Source: Rugamonas sp. A1-17
Lineage (GTDB): Bacteria; Pseudomonadota; Gammaproteobacteria; Burkholderiales; Burkholderiaceae_D
DNA: 64,000 bases
Assembly: GCA_025548565.1 (NCBI GenBank)
Contig: JAJLPB010000001.1
Location: 806,001 to 870,000, forward strand
Direction: 5' to 3'
Each line of letters starts with the position of its first letter. The first letter of the stretch is position 1. Below are positions 39,414 through 48,795 of this stretch, in pieces. Below the pieces are notes generated by a model. It did no database searches. It was not told the DNA's origin and saw only the letters and a program-made list of their open reading frames with translations. The position numbers and the translations under genes are program-made.

Positions 39414-40538
39414 TCAAAGGCGCAGGAAAAGCTTCTTCCGGTAGAGCGTCAGCAGCAACGTGCCCAGCACCACCACCACCCCGGCGGAGTAGGCGACCGA
39501 GGCGATGCGGGCGTCCGCGATCAGCCCGCCGAGGCCGTGTGCCAGGCTGTCATGCCAGGATTGCCCGGCGTTCAGCGGTAGTTGCAGCACGCAGTCAAGC
39601 AGGCTGATGGCGACAAAGGCCAGCGTGGCATTGGCGCCGAACGCCAGGACGACGCTGGCGCCGGCCGTCGCGCTTCGCAGCAGCACCAGCGCCAGCAGCG
39701 AAAAACCGGAGGACAGCAAGGCGAAGCTTGGCGTCCAGATCTTCTTGACGACGGGAAGCCAGGGGCCCAGCGCGAACCCGGCCACCAGCAGCACCACGGC
39801 GGCCAGCGCCAGCCGGCGCCAGGCATCGCCGCCACGGTGCAGCACCAGTCCCGCCGCCAGGCCGGCCAGCACGTTGACCAGCGCGCCGACGGTCGACAGC
39901 AGACCCTCGGGCTCGTACGTGACCTGGCCGTTGGTCAGGCCGTAGGGCCACAGGTGATTGATGCCGAGCACGGCGCGGTCGATCACGGCCGGCAGCGAGT
40001 GGACGGAGTCGAAGCAGGCGCGGCCGCAACCGGGCGCGTCCCAGGCCAGCAGCAGGGCGCCGTGGGCCGCCGCCAAGGCCGCCGCGGCCAGCAGCACGGA
40101 GCGCAGCGGCAGCTGGAAGCCGTCCGCCGTGCGCCGGCCCAGCGCCAGGGCCAGCGCGCCGGCGGCCAGGTAGCAGATGCCAATGCGTTGCAGGATGCCC
40201 ATCAGGCGCACGTGCGCGAAGTCAAACGAGGGCAGCAGGTTCAGCACTAGTCCCAGCAGGAACAGCGCGGCCGAGCGCCGCGCCAGGTAGGCCAGCACTT
40301 CGGCGACGGGGCGGTCGCCGGCGCGCTTGAGCAGCGAGTAGGGCATGGCCGCGCCCACGCAGAACAGGAAGCTGGGGAAGATCATGTCGGCCAGCGCGAA
40401 GCCTTGCCAGTCGGCATGGGTCAGCACGCGGAAGCGGTGGTCCCAGTCGCCGGCGTAGGCGACCAATATCATGCCGATGACGGCCAGTCCACGCAGCATA
40501 TCAATAGCGGCAATGCGCTGACGGGGCTGTATTTCCAT
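39414..40538 (-). CDS. HGSNAT/YeiB-like membrane acyltransferase (DUF5009 type)
   Basis: About 374 residues from the ATG at 40538, with aaggaag upstream. It starts QRIAAIDMLRGLAVIGMILV, the signature of heparan-alpha-glucosaminide N-acetyltransferase-like and other membrane acyltransferases (R-x-x-x-x-D-x-L-R-G). About ten hydrophobic helices follow, with PSFLFCVGAAMPYSLLKR and LMGILQRIGICYLA. It would transfer an acyl group from cytoplasmic acyl-CoA to an extracytoplasmic glycan. The acceptor is unknown. It lies downstream of radC's start region, transcribed the same way. Confidence 0.82.
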   Translation of the reverse strand: MEIQPRQRIAAIDMLRGLAVIGMILVAYAGDWDHRFRVLTHADWQGFALADMIFPSFLFCVGAAMPYSLLKRAGDRPVAEVLAYLARRSAALFLLGLVLNLLPSFDFAHVRLMGILQRIGICYLAAGALALALGRRTADGFQLPLRSVLLAAAALAAAHGALLLAWDAPGCGRACFDSVHSLPAVIDRAVLGINHLWPYGLTNGQVTYEPEGLLSTVGALVNVLAGLAAGLVLHRGGDAWRRLALAAVVLLVAGFALGPWLPVVKKIWTPSFALLSSGFSLLALVLLRSATAGASVVLAFGANATLAFVAISLLDCVLQLPLNAGQSWHDSLAHGLGGLIADARIASVAYSAGVVVVLGTLLLTLYRKKLFLRL

Positions 40539-40676
40539 GATCTTCCTTTCGATGGCCAGAAAACGCTTCAAATATGCCTATGAAAACGTTTTCAGTCAAT
40601 CCTTTGCGCACTTGAGGGGCGCTGGCGGCAAGGTGGCTTACAATAGCGGTTTTGCCAGCTCAACGAATCTCACGTC

Positions 40677-41132
40677 ATGTCTAACGCGCAACCTGCCGTC
40701 GTCACCCAGTCGGCCTACCTCACTCTGCACTACCGCCTGGCCTCGCTGGACGGCACCGATATCGTCACCACTTTCAACGGCAACCCTGCCACGCTGATGC
40801 TGGGCCAGGGCCAGCTGGCGCCGGTGCTGGAGGAGCTGTTGATCGGCCTGCCCGAAGGCACGCACAAGACCTTCGACCTGGAGCCGGGCGTCGGCTTCGG
40901 CCCGCGCAACCCGGAACTGGTGCGCGAAGTCACCCGCGCCACGCTGGACGAGAACTCGATGCCGGGCGCCGACTACAAGGTGGGCGACCTGGTCGACTTC
41001 GCCGCGCCGGGCGGCGGCCGCTTCGCCGGCATCCTGCGCGAGCTGGGCGACGAAACCTGCCTGTTCGACTTCAACCACCCGCTGGCCGGCCAGCCGCTGA
41101 AATTCGAAGTCCAACTCATTTCCGTGCTGTGA
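40677..41132 (+). CDS. fkpB: FKBP-type peptidyl-prolyl isomerase SlpA-like
   Basis: A 151-residue protein with the SlpA/FkpB pattern: [44 protein letters not shown] and [11 protein letters not shown], with an inserted-flap domain and the C-terminal [18 protein letters not shown]. It catalyses cis-trans isomerisation of X-Pro bonds and acts as a chaperone in the cytoplasm. It lies 7 nt before ispH, the usual fkpB-ispH pair. Confidence 0.93.
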   Translation: MSNAQPAVVTQSAYLTLHYRLASLDGTDIVTTFNGNPATLMLGQGQLAPVLEELLIGLPEGTHKTFDLEPGVGFGPRNPELVREVTRATLDENSMPGADYKVGDLVDFAAPGGGRFAGILRELGDETCLFDFNHPLAGQPLKFEVQLISVL

Positions 41133-41139
41133 GGAATTC

Positions 41140-42102
41140 ATGAGCGATAAAGAAATCCTGTTGGCCCAGCCGCGCGGCTTTTGCGCCGGCGTCGACCGCG
41201 CCATTGAAATCGTCGAGCGCGCGCTGACCCAGTTCGGCGCGCCCATCTATGTGCGCCACGAGATCGTGCACAACGCCTACGTGGTGGAAGACCTGCGCAA
41301 CAAGGGCGCCATTTTCATCGAGGACCTGGACGACGTCCCGGCCGGCAATACGCTGGTGTTCTCGGCGCACGGCGTGTCCAAGGCGGTGCGGGCGGAAGCG
41401 GAATCGCGCGGCCTGAGCATCTTCGACGCGACCTGCCCGCTGGTGACCAAGGTCCACGTGGAAGTGGCCAAGATGCGCAAGCAGGGCTGCGAGATCATCA
41501 TGATCGGCCACGACGGCCACCCGGAAGTCGAAGGCACGATGGGGCAGACGGAAGAGGGCATGTACCTGGTCGAGACCGTGGCCGACGTGGATAAGCTGAA
41601 CGTCACCAAGCCCGAACAACTGGCATACGTTTCCCAGACAACGTTGTCGGTGGACGATACCGCCGACATCATCGAAGCGCTGAAGCGCAAGTATCCCGCG
41701 ATCATCGAGCCGAAGAAGGGCGATATCTGCTACGCCACCACCAACCGCCAGGAGGCGGTGAAGTTCATGGCGCCGCAAGTGGAGCTGTTGATCGTGGTCG
41801 GCAGTCCGAACAGTTCCAATTCCAACCGTCTGCGCGAAGTGGCGGAAAAGAAGGGCACGCCCGCGTACATGGTCGACAACGCCACCCAGATCGACCCGCT
41901 GTGGCTGGAAGGCAAGGTGCGCGTGGGTGTCACCGCTGGTGCATCGGCGCCCGAGGTGTTGGTGCAAGCCGTCATCGACCGCCTGAAGGAGTTGGGCGCG
42001 CGCAGCGTGCGCACGCTCGACGGCGTGCAGGAAGCGGTCACTTTCCCGCTGCCCAAGGGGCTGGACGGACAAAAAGCCATACCAGGCGGGGGCGCGGTTT
42101 AA
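41140..42102 (+). CDS. ispH: 4-hydroxy-3-methylbut-2-enyl diphosphate reductase
   Basis: A 320-residue [4Fe-4S] enzyme, the last step of the MEP isoprenoid pathway, giving IPP and DMAPP. The cluster ligands are Cys15 ([12 protein letters not shown]), Cys99 ([11 protein letters not shown]) and Cys197 ([11 protein letters not shown]). The conserved [14 protein letters not shown] and [12 protein letters not shown] segments are present. Full length. ggaattc precedes the ATG and it follows fkpB closely. A short hairpin cggaa/ttccg with cgtttt near 42119-42140 may terminate the pair. Confidence 0.98.
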   Translation: MSDKEILLAQPRGFCAGVDRAIEIVERALTQFGAPIYVRHEIVHNAYVVEDLRNKGAIFIEDLDDVPAGNTLVFSAHGVSKAVRAEAESRGLSIFDATCPLVTKVHVEVAKMRKQGCEIIMIGHDGHPEVEGTMGQTEEGMYLVETVADVDKLNVTKPEQLAYVSQTTLSVDDTADIIEALKRKYPAIIEPKKGDICYATTNRQEAVKFMAPQVELLIVVGSPNSSNSNRLREVAEKKGTPAYMVDNATQIDPLWLEGKVRVGVTAGASAPEVLVQAVIDRLKELGARSVRTLDGVQEAVTFPLPKGLDGQKAIPGGGAV

Positions 42103-42292
42103 CCGGTTTCTGGATGAAACGGAATTTAATTCCGCGTTTTCCTGTTATTCCGCAGTTAGTTTTTCGGAAATCTCGTTATCATTGCCTCGCTCTCAAAAAG
42201 TTGTCGTTTCGGCTTATAAATGAGAGCTCGGTACGCAGGAGACGAATATCGGTTCAGGCACGAAATTTGCATCGTGAACGCGTAGTCAACGG

Positions 42293-42328
42293 CGGCACTA
42301 CGGAGACTTTACTCCGGGTGCCGTTTTT
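42293..42328 (+). terminator. Terminator-like hairpin in the liv operon leader
   Basis: cggcac (42293-42298) pairs with gtgccg (42318-42323), with inner cggag/ctccg and a 6-nt loop, then five T. It lies 50 bp before livH and 190 bp after ispH. It may be the end of ispH transcripts or a transcription attenuator for liv. Confidence 0.65.
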
Positions 42329-42378
42329 GTTACTTGAACCGGTTATGCAGGCAAAACTAAAAAGTAAAGGCACTCTTC

Positions 42379-43308
42379 ATGGATACTTTTATCCAACAAA
42401 TTATTAACGGACTGGTGCTAGGCAGCATGTACGCCCTGGTCGCGCTGGGCTACACCATGGTGTACGGTGTGCTGAACCTGATTAACTTCGCGCACGGCGA
42501 CGTGCTGATGATCGGCGCCATGACCGGCCTGACCATCCTCAAATACCTCAACGAATACGCGCCGGACCTGCCGGGCTACGTCAAGCTGGCGATCGCGATC
42601 GGCGGCGCCATCCCGGTCTGCATGGTGGTCAATATCGTGATCGAGCGCGTGGCCTACCGCCGCCTGCGCAACGCGCCACGGCTGGCGCCGCTGATCACCG
42701 CGATCGGCGTGTCCATCCTGCTGCAGACCATCGCCATGATGATCTGGACCCGCAATCCGCTGGCCTTCCCGCAACTGCTGTCGTCGGAACCGATCACGGT
42801 CGGCGGCGCGCTGATTTCGCAGACCCAGATCCTGCTGCTGGCGCTGGCCACCCTGTCGATGGCGGGCCTGGTGTTGTTGGTGGAGAAAACCAAAATGGGC
42901 CGCGCCATGCGCGCCACGGCGGAGAATCCCCGCGTCGCCGGCCTGATGGGTGTCGATTCCAACAAGGTCATCGTCGCCACCTTCGCGCTGGGCGCGGCGC
43001 TGGCCGCCGTGGCCGGCGTGATGTGGGGCGCCAACTACGCGTCCATCCAGTTCGCGATGGGCTTCGTGCCCGGCCTGAAAGCCTTCTCGGCCGCCGTGCT
43101 GGGCGGCATCGGCAACATCTACGGCGCGATGATAGGCGGTATCGTGCTCGGCATCATCGAGAGCCTGGGTGCCGGCTACATCGGCGACCTGACCGGTGGC
43201 TTCCTCGGCAGCCACTACCAGGACATCTTTGCCTTCGTCGTGTTGATCATCGTGCTGACGGTACGTCCGTCCGGCATCATGGGCGAGCGCGTCGCGGACC
43301 GTGCCTAA
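42379..43308 (+). CDS. livH: Branched-chain amino-acid ABC transporter permease LivH
   Basis: A 309-residue inner-membrane permease. It starts MDTFIQQIINGLVLGSMYALVALGYTMVYGVLNLINFAHGD, the LivH/UrtB signature, and ends VLIIVLTVRPSGIMGER. About eight hydrophobic helices, with the EAA-like loop KAFSAAVLGGIGNIYGAMIGG. First gene of livHMGF; no livK or livJ binding-protein gene is in this operon. Confidence 0.95.
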   Translation: MDTFIQQIINGLVLGSMYALVALGYTMVYGVLNLINFAHGDVLMIGAMTGLTILKYLNEYAPDLPGYVKLAIAIGGAIPVCMVVNIVIERVAYRRLRNAPRLAPLITAIGVSILLQTIAMMIWTRNPLAFPQLLSSEPITVGGALISQTQILLLALATLSMAGLVLLVEKTKMGRAMRATAENPRVAGLMGVDSNKVIVATFALGAALAAVAGVMWGANYASIQFAMGFVPGLKAFSAAVLGGIGNIYGAMIGGIVLGIIESLGAGYIGDLTGGFLGSHYQDIFAFVVLIIVLTVRPSGIMGERVADRA

Positions 43309-43323
43309 GCGGAGGAACTGAAT

Positions 43324-44541
43324 ATGGCTATTTTGAATTTCGACACCACCCGCAACCCGCGCAAGGCTTACAGCAGCATGGCTGTGGTCCTGATCGGTCT
43401 GCTGATCTTCCCATTCGTCGCCTCGCAGTTCGGCAACTCGTGGGTGCGCATCATCGACATGGCGCTGCTGTACATCATGCTGGCGCTGGGCCTGAACATC
43501 GTGGTCGGTTTCGCCGGCCTGCTGGACCTGGGCTACATCGCGTTCTACGCGGTGGGCGCCTACATGACCGGCCTGCTGGCCTCGCCGCAGTTCGCGACGC
43601 TGCTGGAATCGCTGATCAACGAATACCCGGTTGTCGGCAACTCGCTGGTGGCCATTCTGGGACCGGACATCCAGCAAAACGGCATCCACCTGTCGGTATG
43701 GCTGATCGTACCGCTGGCGGCCGCGCTGGCCGGCTTGTTCGGCGCCTTGCTGGGCGCGCCGACGCTGAAGCTGCGCGGCGACTACCTGGCCATCGTGACG
43801 CTGGGCTTCGGCGAGATCATCCGCATCTTCATGAACAACCTGAACGAGCCGATCAACTTCACCAACGGCCCGCAGGGCATCAACCTGATCGACCCGATCC
43901 GCGTGTTCGGCGTCAACCTGGCGGGGGAGGCGGGCTCGCGCGCCACCGTGGTGATCGGCGGCTTCTCCATGCCGTCGGTGAACGCCTACTACTTCCTGTT
44001 CCTGTTCCTGTGCGTGGCGGTGGTGTTCGTCACCTCGCGCCTGCAGCACTCGCGCCTGGGCCGCGCCTGGGTCGCGATCCGCGAGGACGAGATCGCCGCC
44101 AAGGCCATGGGCATCAACACCCGCAACGTCAAGCTGCTGGCGTTCTCGATGGGCGCCTCGTTCGGCGGCATCGCCGGCGCGATGTTCGCCTCGTTCCAGG
44201 GCTTCGTGTCGCCGGAATCGTTCTCGCTGACCGAGTCGATCGCCGTGCTGGCGATGGTGGTGCTGGGCGGTATCGGCCACATCCCCGGCGTCATCATGGG
44301 CGGCGCGCTGCTGGCGGCGCTGCCGGAAGTGCTGCGCCACGTGGTCGAGCCGCTGCAGGAAAAACTGTTCGGCCATGTGCTGATCGAAGCCGAGGTGCTG
44401 CGCCAGCTGCTGTATGGCCTGGCGATGGTGCTGATCATGCTGAACCGTCCGGCCGGCCTGTGGCCCGCGCCCAAGCATGAAGACCGTCCCGACGGCGACT
44501 CCGACACCAAAGATCAATCGTCCGGCACCATGGCGGCCTGA
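43324..44541 (+). CDS. livM: Branched-chain amino-acid ABC transporter permease LivM
   Basis: A 405-residue permease of the BPD_transp_2 family. LYIMLALGLNIVVGFAGLLDLGYIAFYAVGAY, LRGDYLAIVTLGFGEIIRI and VLGGIGHIPGVIMGG are the diagnostic segments. A 15-residue C-terminal extension (HEDRPDGDSDTKDQSSGTMAA) is polar. It starts 15 nt after livH with gcggagg upstream. Confidence 0.95.
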   Translation: MAILNFDTTRNPRKAYSSMAVVLIGLLIFPFVASQFGNSWVRIIDMALLYIMLALGLNIVVGFAGLLDLGYIAFYAVGAYMTGLLASPQFATLLESLINEYPVVGNSLVAILGPDIQQNGIHLSVWLIVPLAAALAGLFGALLGAPTLKLRGDYLAIVTLGFGEIIRIFMNNLNEPINFTNGPQGINLIDPIRVFGVNLAGEAGSRATVVIGGFSMPSVNAYYFLFLFLCVAVVFVTSRLQHSRLGRAWVAIREDEIAAKAMGINTRNVKLLAFSMGASFGGIAGAMFASFQGFVSPESFSLTESIAVLAMVVLGGIGHIPGVIMGGALLAALPEVLRHVVEPLQEKLFGHVLIEAEVLRQLLYGLAMVLIMLNRPAGLWPAPKHEDRPDGDSDTKDQSSGTMAA

Positions 44542-44552
44542 GGAAAGCATAC

Positions 44553-45323
44553 ATGAGCGAACAAGTCATTCTCAACATCGCCGGCGTCAATAAGCGCTTC
44601 GGCGGCTTGCAGGCGCTGACCGATGTCGGCATCAAGATCATGAAGGGCCAGATCTACGGCCTGATCGGCCCGAACGGCGCCGGCAAGACCACTTTCTTCA
44701 ACGTCATCACCGGCCTGTACCAGCCGGACACCGGCACCTTCGAGCTGGCCGGCAAGCCGTATTCGCCGTCCGCGCCGCATGAGGTGGCCAAGGCCGGCAT
44801 CGCCCGCACCTTCCAGAACATCCGCCTGTTCGGCGAGATGACCGCGCTGGAGAACGTCATGGTCGGGCGCCATGTGCGCTCGCACCAGGGCGTGTTCGGC
44901 GCCGTGTTCCGCCACAAGGCGGCGCGCGAGGAGGAGGCGGCTATCCGCAAGCGCGCGCAGGAGCTGCTGGACTTCGTCGGCATCGGCCAGTTCGCCAGCC
45001 GCACGTCGCGCTTCCTGTCGTATGGCGACCAGCGCCGCCTGGAAATCGCCCGCGCGCTGGCCACCGATCCGCAGCTGCTGGCGCTCGATGAGCCGGCTGC
45101 CGGCATGAACGCCACCGAGAAGCTGGCGTTGCGCGAGCTGCTGGTCAAGATCAAGAACGAAGGCAAGACCGTGCTGCTGATCGAGCACGACGTCAAAATG
45201 ATGATGGGCCTGTGCGACCGGCTGATGGTGCTGGAATACGGCAAGCCGATCGCCGAAGGTCTGCCGGCGGAAATACAAAGCAATCAGGCGGTTATCGACG
45301 CCTACCTGGGAGGATCGCACTAA
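44553..45323 (+). CDS. livG: Branched-chain amino-acid ABC transporter ATPase LivG
   Basis: A 256-residue ATPase. Walker A GPNGAGKTTFF, the LivG-specific GIARTFQNIRLF, signature SYGDQRRLEIARAL, Walker B LLALDEPAAGMN and the His switch IEHDVKMMM are all present. Its stop overlaps livF's start by 1 bp. Confidence 0.96.
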   Translation: MSEQVILNIAGVNKRFGGLQALTDVGIKIMKGQIYGLIGPNGAGKTTFFNVITGLYQPDTGTFELAGKPYSPSAPHEVAKAGIARTFQNIRLFGEMTALENVMVGRHVRSHQGVFGAVFRHKAAREEEAAIRKRAQELLDFVGIGQFASRTSRFLSYGDQRRLEIARALATDPQLLALDEPAAGMNATEKLALRELLVKIKNEGKTVLLIEHDVKMMMGLCDRLMVLEYGKPIAEGLPAEIQSNQAVIDAYLGGSH

Positions 45324-46045
45324 TGGGCGACAACGTTCTTAAAGTATCGGGACTGAAAGTCGCGTACGGCGGCATCAAGGCCGTCAAAGGCATCGATCTG
45401 GAAGTGAACAAGGGCGAGCTGGTCGCCTTGATCGGCGCCAACGGCGCCGGCAAGACCACCACGTTGAAAGCCATTACCGGCACGCTGCCGCCTTGCAAGG
45501 TCGAGGGGACGGTCACTTACCAGGGCGAGTCGCTGAAGGGCAGCAAGTCCTTCCATCTGGTCGAGAAGAAGCTGGCCATGGTGCCGGAAGGGCGGGGCGT
45601 GTTCACCCGCATGTCGATCCAGGAAAACCTGATGATGGGCGCCTACACCCGCGACGACAAGGCCGGCATCGAGGCCGACATCGCCAAGTGGTTCGACGTA
45701 TTCCCGCGCCTGAAGGAGCGGGCGGCGCAGATGGCGGGCACGCTGTCCGGCGGCGAGCAGCAGATGCTGGCGATGGCCCGCGCGCTGATGTCGCATCCGA
45801 AGCTGTTGCTGCTGGACGAGCCGTCGATGGGCCTGTCGCCGATCATGGTCGAGAAGATTTTCGAAGTGATCCGCAACGTGTCGAAAGAGGGCATCACGAT
45901 CCTGCTGGTGGAGCAGAACGCCAAGCTGGCGCTGCAGGCCGCGCACCGCGGCTACGTCATGGATTCGGGCAACATCACCATGACCGGCAACGCCAAGGAC
46001 ATGCTGGACGACCCGCGCGTCAAAGCCGCCTATCTCGGCGAGTAA
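45323..46045 (+). CDS. livF: Branched-chain amino-acid ABC transporter ATPase LivF
   Basis: A 240-residue ATPase. Walker A GANGAGKTTTL, LivF-type MVPEGRGVFTRMSIQENLMMGAY, signature LSGGEQQMLAMARALM, Walker B LLLLDEPSMGLSP and the switch VEQNAKLAL. Last gene of livHMGF, followed by a bidirectional terminator. Confidence 0.96.
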   Translation: MGDNVLKVSGLKVAYGGIKAVKGIDLEVNKGELVALIGANGAGKTTTLKAITGTLPPCKVEGTVTYQGESLKGSKSFHLVEKKLAMVPEGRGVFTRMSIQENLMMGAYTRDDKAGIEADIAKWFDVFPRLKERAAQMAGTLSGGEQQMLAMARALMSHPKLLLLDEPSMGLSPIMVEKIFEVIRNVSKEGITILLVEQNAKLALQAAHRGYVMDSGNITMTGNAKDMLDDPRVKAAYLGE

Positions 46046-46052
46046 TCGGGCG

Positions 46053-46108
46053 AAAAAAAACCGTGTGGCTTGCGACGATCTTGAGCGTCGCAGGCACACA
46101 CGGTGTTT
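46053..46108. terminator. Bidirectional terminator between livF and the phasin gene
   Basis: accgtgtg (46060-46067) pairs with cacacggt (46097-46104) and gcgacg with cgtcgc inside. An A-run (46053-46060) gives T's for the minus strand and gtttt follows on the plus strand. A second GC hairpin (ccggcgc/gcgccgg) lies just after. Confidence 0.8.
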
Positions 46109-46146
46109 TGAAGGAACCGGCGCCCTACCGCGCCGGTATTCCTTGA

Positions 46147-46707
46147 TTACTTCTTGGCTGGAGCAGCTTTGGCGGCAGCGGCGGTGAATTGGTTCACGGC
46201 CGAGGTCAGGTTCGATTCGATCGACTCGACAGCTTGCTTGGCGGTCTTGGCGAACTGCTCGTAACCGGCGTTGGCGTTGCCGATGGCCGATTTCAGGATG
46301 GCGACGGCGTTTTCCGAACCGGCTGGGGCGTTCTTGCTCACTTCTTCCACCAGCGAGATCACTTTACGGTTGGTTTCAGCGATCTGGGTTTCAGCAGCTT
46401 TGCTGAATTCAGCGCCGGTGCTCGAAGCGATGGTCGCCAGGTGACGGCCGTAAGCGATGGTTTTTTCTGCGCTAGGCTGGGCTTGTGCCGAAGCCAGCGA
46501 GAAGAATTCTTGTGGATCTTTGGCCGACAGCAGTTGCTTGGTGGTGATCGACGACTCTTCCAGCGATGCCTTGGCGGCGGTCAGGTTCAGGTCGACGAAC
46601 TTCTCCACGCCTTCGAAAGCCTTGTTGGTCAGGGCCGAGAAAATCGCGAATTGAGCTTCAAAATTAGCTTTGGTCGCATTGGAAAATTGCTCAGGGATTG
46701 AAAACAT
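46147..46707 (-). CDS. phaP: Phasin family protein
   Basis: A 186-residue helical protein, [42 protein letters not shown], the standard phasin (PHA granule-associated protein) start, with an Ala/Lys-rich tail AAKAAPAKK. It coats polyhydroxyalkanoate granules and controls their size. ggaga lies upstream of the ATG. Monocistronic, with 320 bp to the next gene. Confidence 0.95.
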   Translation of the reverse strand: MFSIPEQFSNATKANFEAQFAIFSALTNKAFEGVEKFVDLNLTAAKASLEESSITTKQLLSAKDPQEFFSLASAQAQPSAEKTIAYGRHLATIASSTGAEFSKAAETQIAETNRKVISLVEEVSKNAPAGSENAVAILKSAIGNANAGYEQFAKTAKQAVESIESNLTSAVNQFTAAAAKAAPAKK

Positions 46708-47030
46708 TTAAATCTCCAGGAAAGTAGTCATTGATTAAGTACTGCTGTTTCTACAGCCGGCGAGAAACAGGCAATCCACGTTTCAGACCGAACAACAAAT
46801 TGTGCAACGCAACAAACCCGATTTTACGGCCTTCAAAAATTAAGTCAAGCGATTTTTTGTGCATTGCATCAAAGAACCGACTCTAGCCGGAAGAAAGCAT
46901 TTCCCCATGGAAAATGCCGCCTGGCCAGTGACGAAACTCCTGCCGTGATAGACTTGCATCCAGTCGAGTCGGCGCCGCAAACCGGCGCCGATTTCCTTTC
47001 AATTTGCAAGCAAGTTTGACCGGTTCACCC
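46708..47030. other. Divergent intergenic region of phasin and EamA genes
   Basis: About 320 bp. The part next to the phasin gene is AT-rich with tgcaac/tgtgcattgcatc-like segments (46800-46870), and must hold the phasin promoter. No RNA gene or further coding sequence is recognised. Confidence 0.5.
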
Positions 47031-47939
47031 ATGTCCAACACCCCCAGCGCCACCGCAACCGTCAAACACGCTACTTTTCTGTCGCCACTGCCGCTGTTTT
47101 TCGTGTTGTTGTGGAGCAGCGGCTTCATCGTCGCCAAGTTCGGCCTGCCTTACGCGCCGCCGCTGACCTTCCTGGTGATGCGCTTCCTCGGCGTGCTGCT
47201 GTTCCTGGTGCCGGCGGTGTTGCTGCTGAAGGCGCCCTGGCCGCACGGCAAGATCTGGCAGATCGCCTTGGCCGGGCTGCTGGTGCAGGCCGGTTATCTG
47301 GTCGGCGTCTGGTGCGCCATCAAGCTGGGCATGCCGGCCGGCTTGTCGGCGCTGATCGTCGGCATGCAGCCCATCCTGACCGCCTTTGCCGCGCCGCTGA
47401 TCGGCGAGCGGGTCCGGCCGCGGCAGTGGCTGGGACTGGTCTTCGGCCTGGCCGGGGTAGGGCTGGTGGTGGCTGCCAAGATCAAGCTGACCGGCCTGCC
47501 GGTCGACGCCATCCTGCTGTGCGTGCTGGCGCTGCTGTCGATCACCGCCGGCACCCTGTATCAGAAACGCCATTGTCCACAGTTCGACTTGCGCACCGGC
47601 ACGGTGATCCAGTTCGCCGCCTCGCTGGTGGTGGTGCTGCCGCTGGCCATCTTTTTTGAAGGTCTGGGGCCGGACTTTGCTGCGGTGCAGTGGACGCCGC
47701 GCTTCATCGGCGCCTTGCTGTGGTCGGTGATGGGCTTGTCGATCGGCGCCATCTTCCTGCTGTTCGCGCTGATGCGCCGCAGCGACGCCACGCAAGTCAC
47801 CAGCCTGTTGTACCTGACGCCGCCCACCACCGCCGTCATGGCCTGGCTGATGTTCGGCGAGGCGTTCAACGCCCTCGGCATAGCGGGGATGGCGCTGGCG
47901 GTCACTGGTGTGATATTTGTAGTCAAGAAAACCAAATAA
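47031..47939 (+). CDS. EamA family (DMT) transporter
   Basis: A 302-residue membrane protein from the ATG at 47031. Ten hydrophobic helices in two EamA repeats: FVLLWSSGFIVAKFGLPYAPPLTFLVMRF in the first and a second with SLLYLTPPTTAVMAWLMFGEAFNALGIAGMALAVTGV. This is the RhaT/YdcZ/RarD-type drug/metabolite exporter. The nitroreductase gene follows after 11 nt, so the two are probably co-transcribed. Confidence 0.92.
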   Translation: MSNTPSATATVKHATFLSPLPLFFVLLWSSGFIVAKFGLPYAPPLTFLVMRFLGVLLFLVPAVLLLKAPWPHGKIWQIALAGLLVQAGYLVGVWCAIKLGMPAGLSALIVGMQPILTAFAAPLIGERVRPRQWLGLVFGLAGVGLVVAAKIKLTGLPVDAILLCVLALLSITAGTLYQKRHCPQFDLRTGTVIQFAASLVVVLPLAIFFEGLGPDFAAVQWTPRFIGALLWSVMGLSIGAIFLLFALMRRSDATQVTSLLYLTPPTTAVMAWLMFGEAFNALGIAGMALAVTGVIFVVKKTK

Positions 47940-47950
47940 AGCGAGGGCAC

Positions 47951-48646
47951 ATGATTTCCACTCCCGACCAGCAAGCGGTGGACGCCGCCATCACCAGCCG
48001 CCGTTCGATCCGCGCCTACCTGCCGCAGACGGTGGCGCGCGAGGACGTCGCGCAGATCCTGCGGGTGGCGGCGCGGGCGCCGTCCGGCACCAACACCCAG
48101 CCGTGGAAGGTCTACGTGCTGGACGGCGAGCGCAAGCGGCAACTGTCGTCGGCGATCCTGGCCGCGCACAACGACCCCGAGCAAGCCAGGCAGCACACCG
48201 AGGAATACGCCTACTACCCGCGCGAGTGGGTCTCGCCGTTCATTGAGCGCCGCCGCAAGGTGGGCTGGGACCTGTATGCGCTGCTGGGCCTGACGCGCGA
48301 CAACAAGGCCGGCATGGCCGCGCAACATGGACGCAATTATGAATTTTTTGGCGCGCCGGTGGGTCTCATCTTTACCATCGACCGCGTCATGGAGCAGGGT
48401 TCCTGGCTGGACTACGGCATGTTCCTGCAAAACATCATGGTCGCGGCGCGGGCCCGGGGCCTCGACACTTGCCCGCAAGCGGCCTTTACCCAGTATCATA
48501 AAATCATAGGCAAGGAGCTGGGTTTGCCGGACAATGAAACCGTCGTGTGCGGTATGGCGCTCGGCTACGCCGACAGCTCGAAAATCGAAAACTCGCTGGT
48601 CACCGAGCGGATGGCGGTTGAGGAATTTGTTAAATTTGTTGGTTAG
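47951..48646 (+). CDS. Nitroreductase family FMN enzyme
   Basis: A 231-residue flavoprotein. FMN-binding features are SRRSIRAYLPQTV, RAPSGTNTQPWKVYVL and the C-terminal GMALGYADSSKIENS. It would reduce nitro or quinone compounds with NAD(P)H. gcgagggc precedes the ATG. It shares a probable transcript with the EamA exporter, which might export its products or substrates (inference). Confidence 0.92.
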   Translation: MISTPDQQAVDAAITSRRSIRAYLPQTVAREDVAQILRVAARAPSGTNTQPWKVYVLDGERKRQLSSAILAAHNDPEQARQHTEEYAYYPREWVSPFIERRRKVGWDLYALLGLTRDNKAGMAAQHGRNYEFFGAPVGLIFTIDRVMEQGSWLDYGMFLQNIMVAARARGLDTCPQAAFTQYHKIIGKELGLPDNETVVCGMALGYADSSKIENSLVTERMAVEEFVKFVG

Positions 48647-48795
48647 CACTAGCTTGTCTAAAGCGTACTGAGCGCTATTGCGTCGACGCAACCATCGATG
48701 CTCGCAATGTTAAATTTGCTTGCGCTTGTCCGGTGTTTTGCTACACTGCAACAGTACTTTCGCTTTCTGTGCAGTGCTTTTTTTCGGGGATATGC

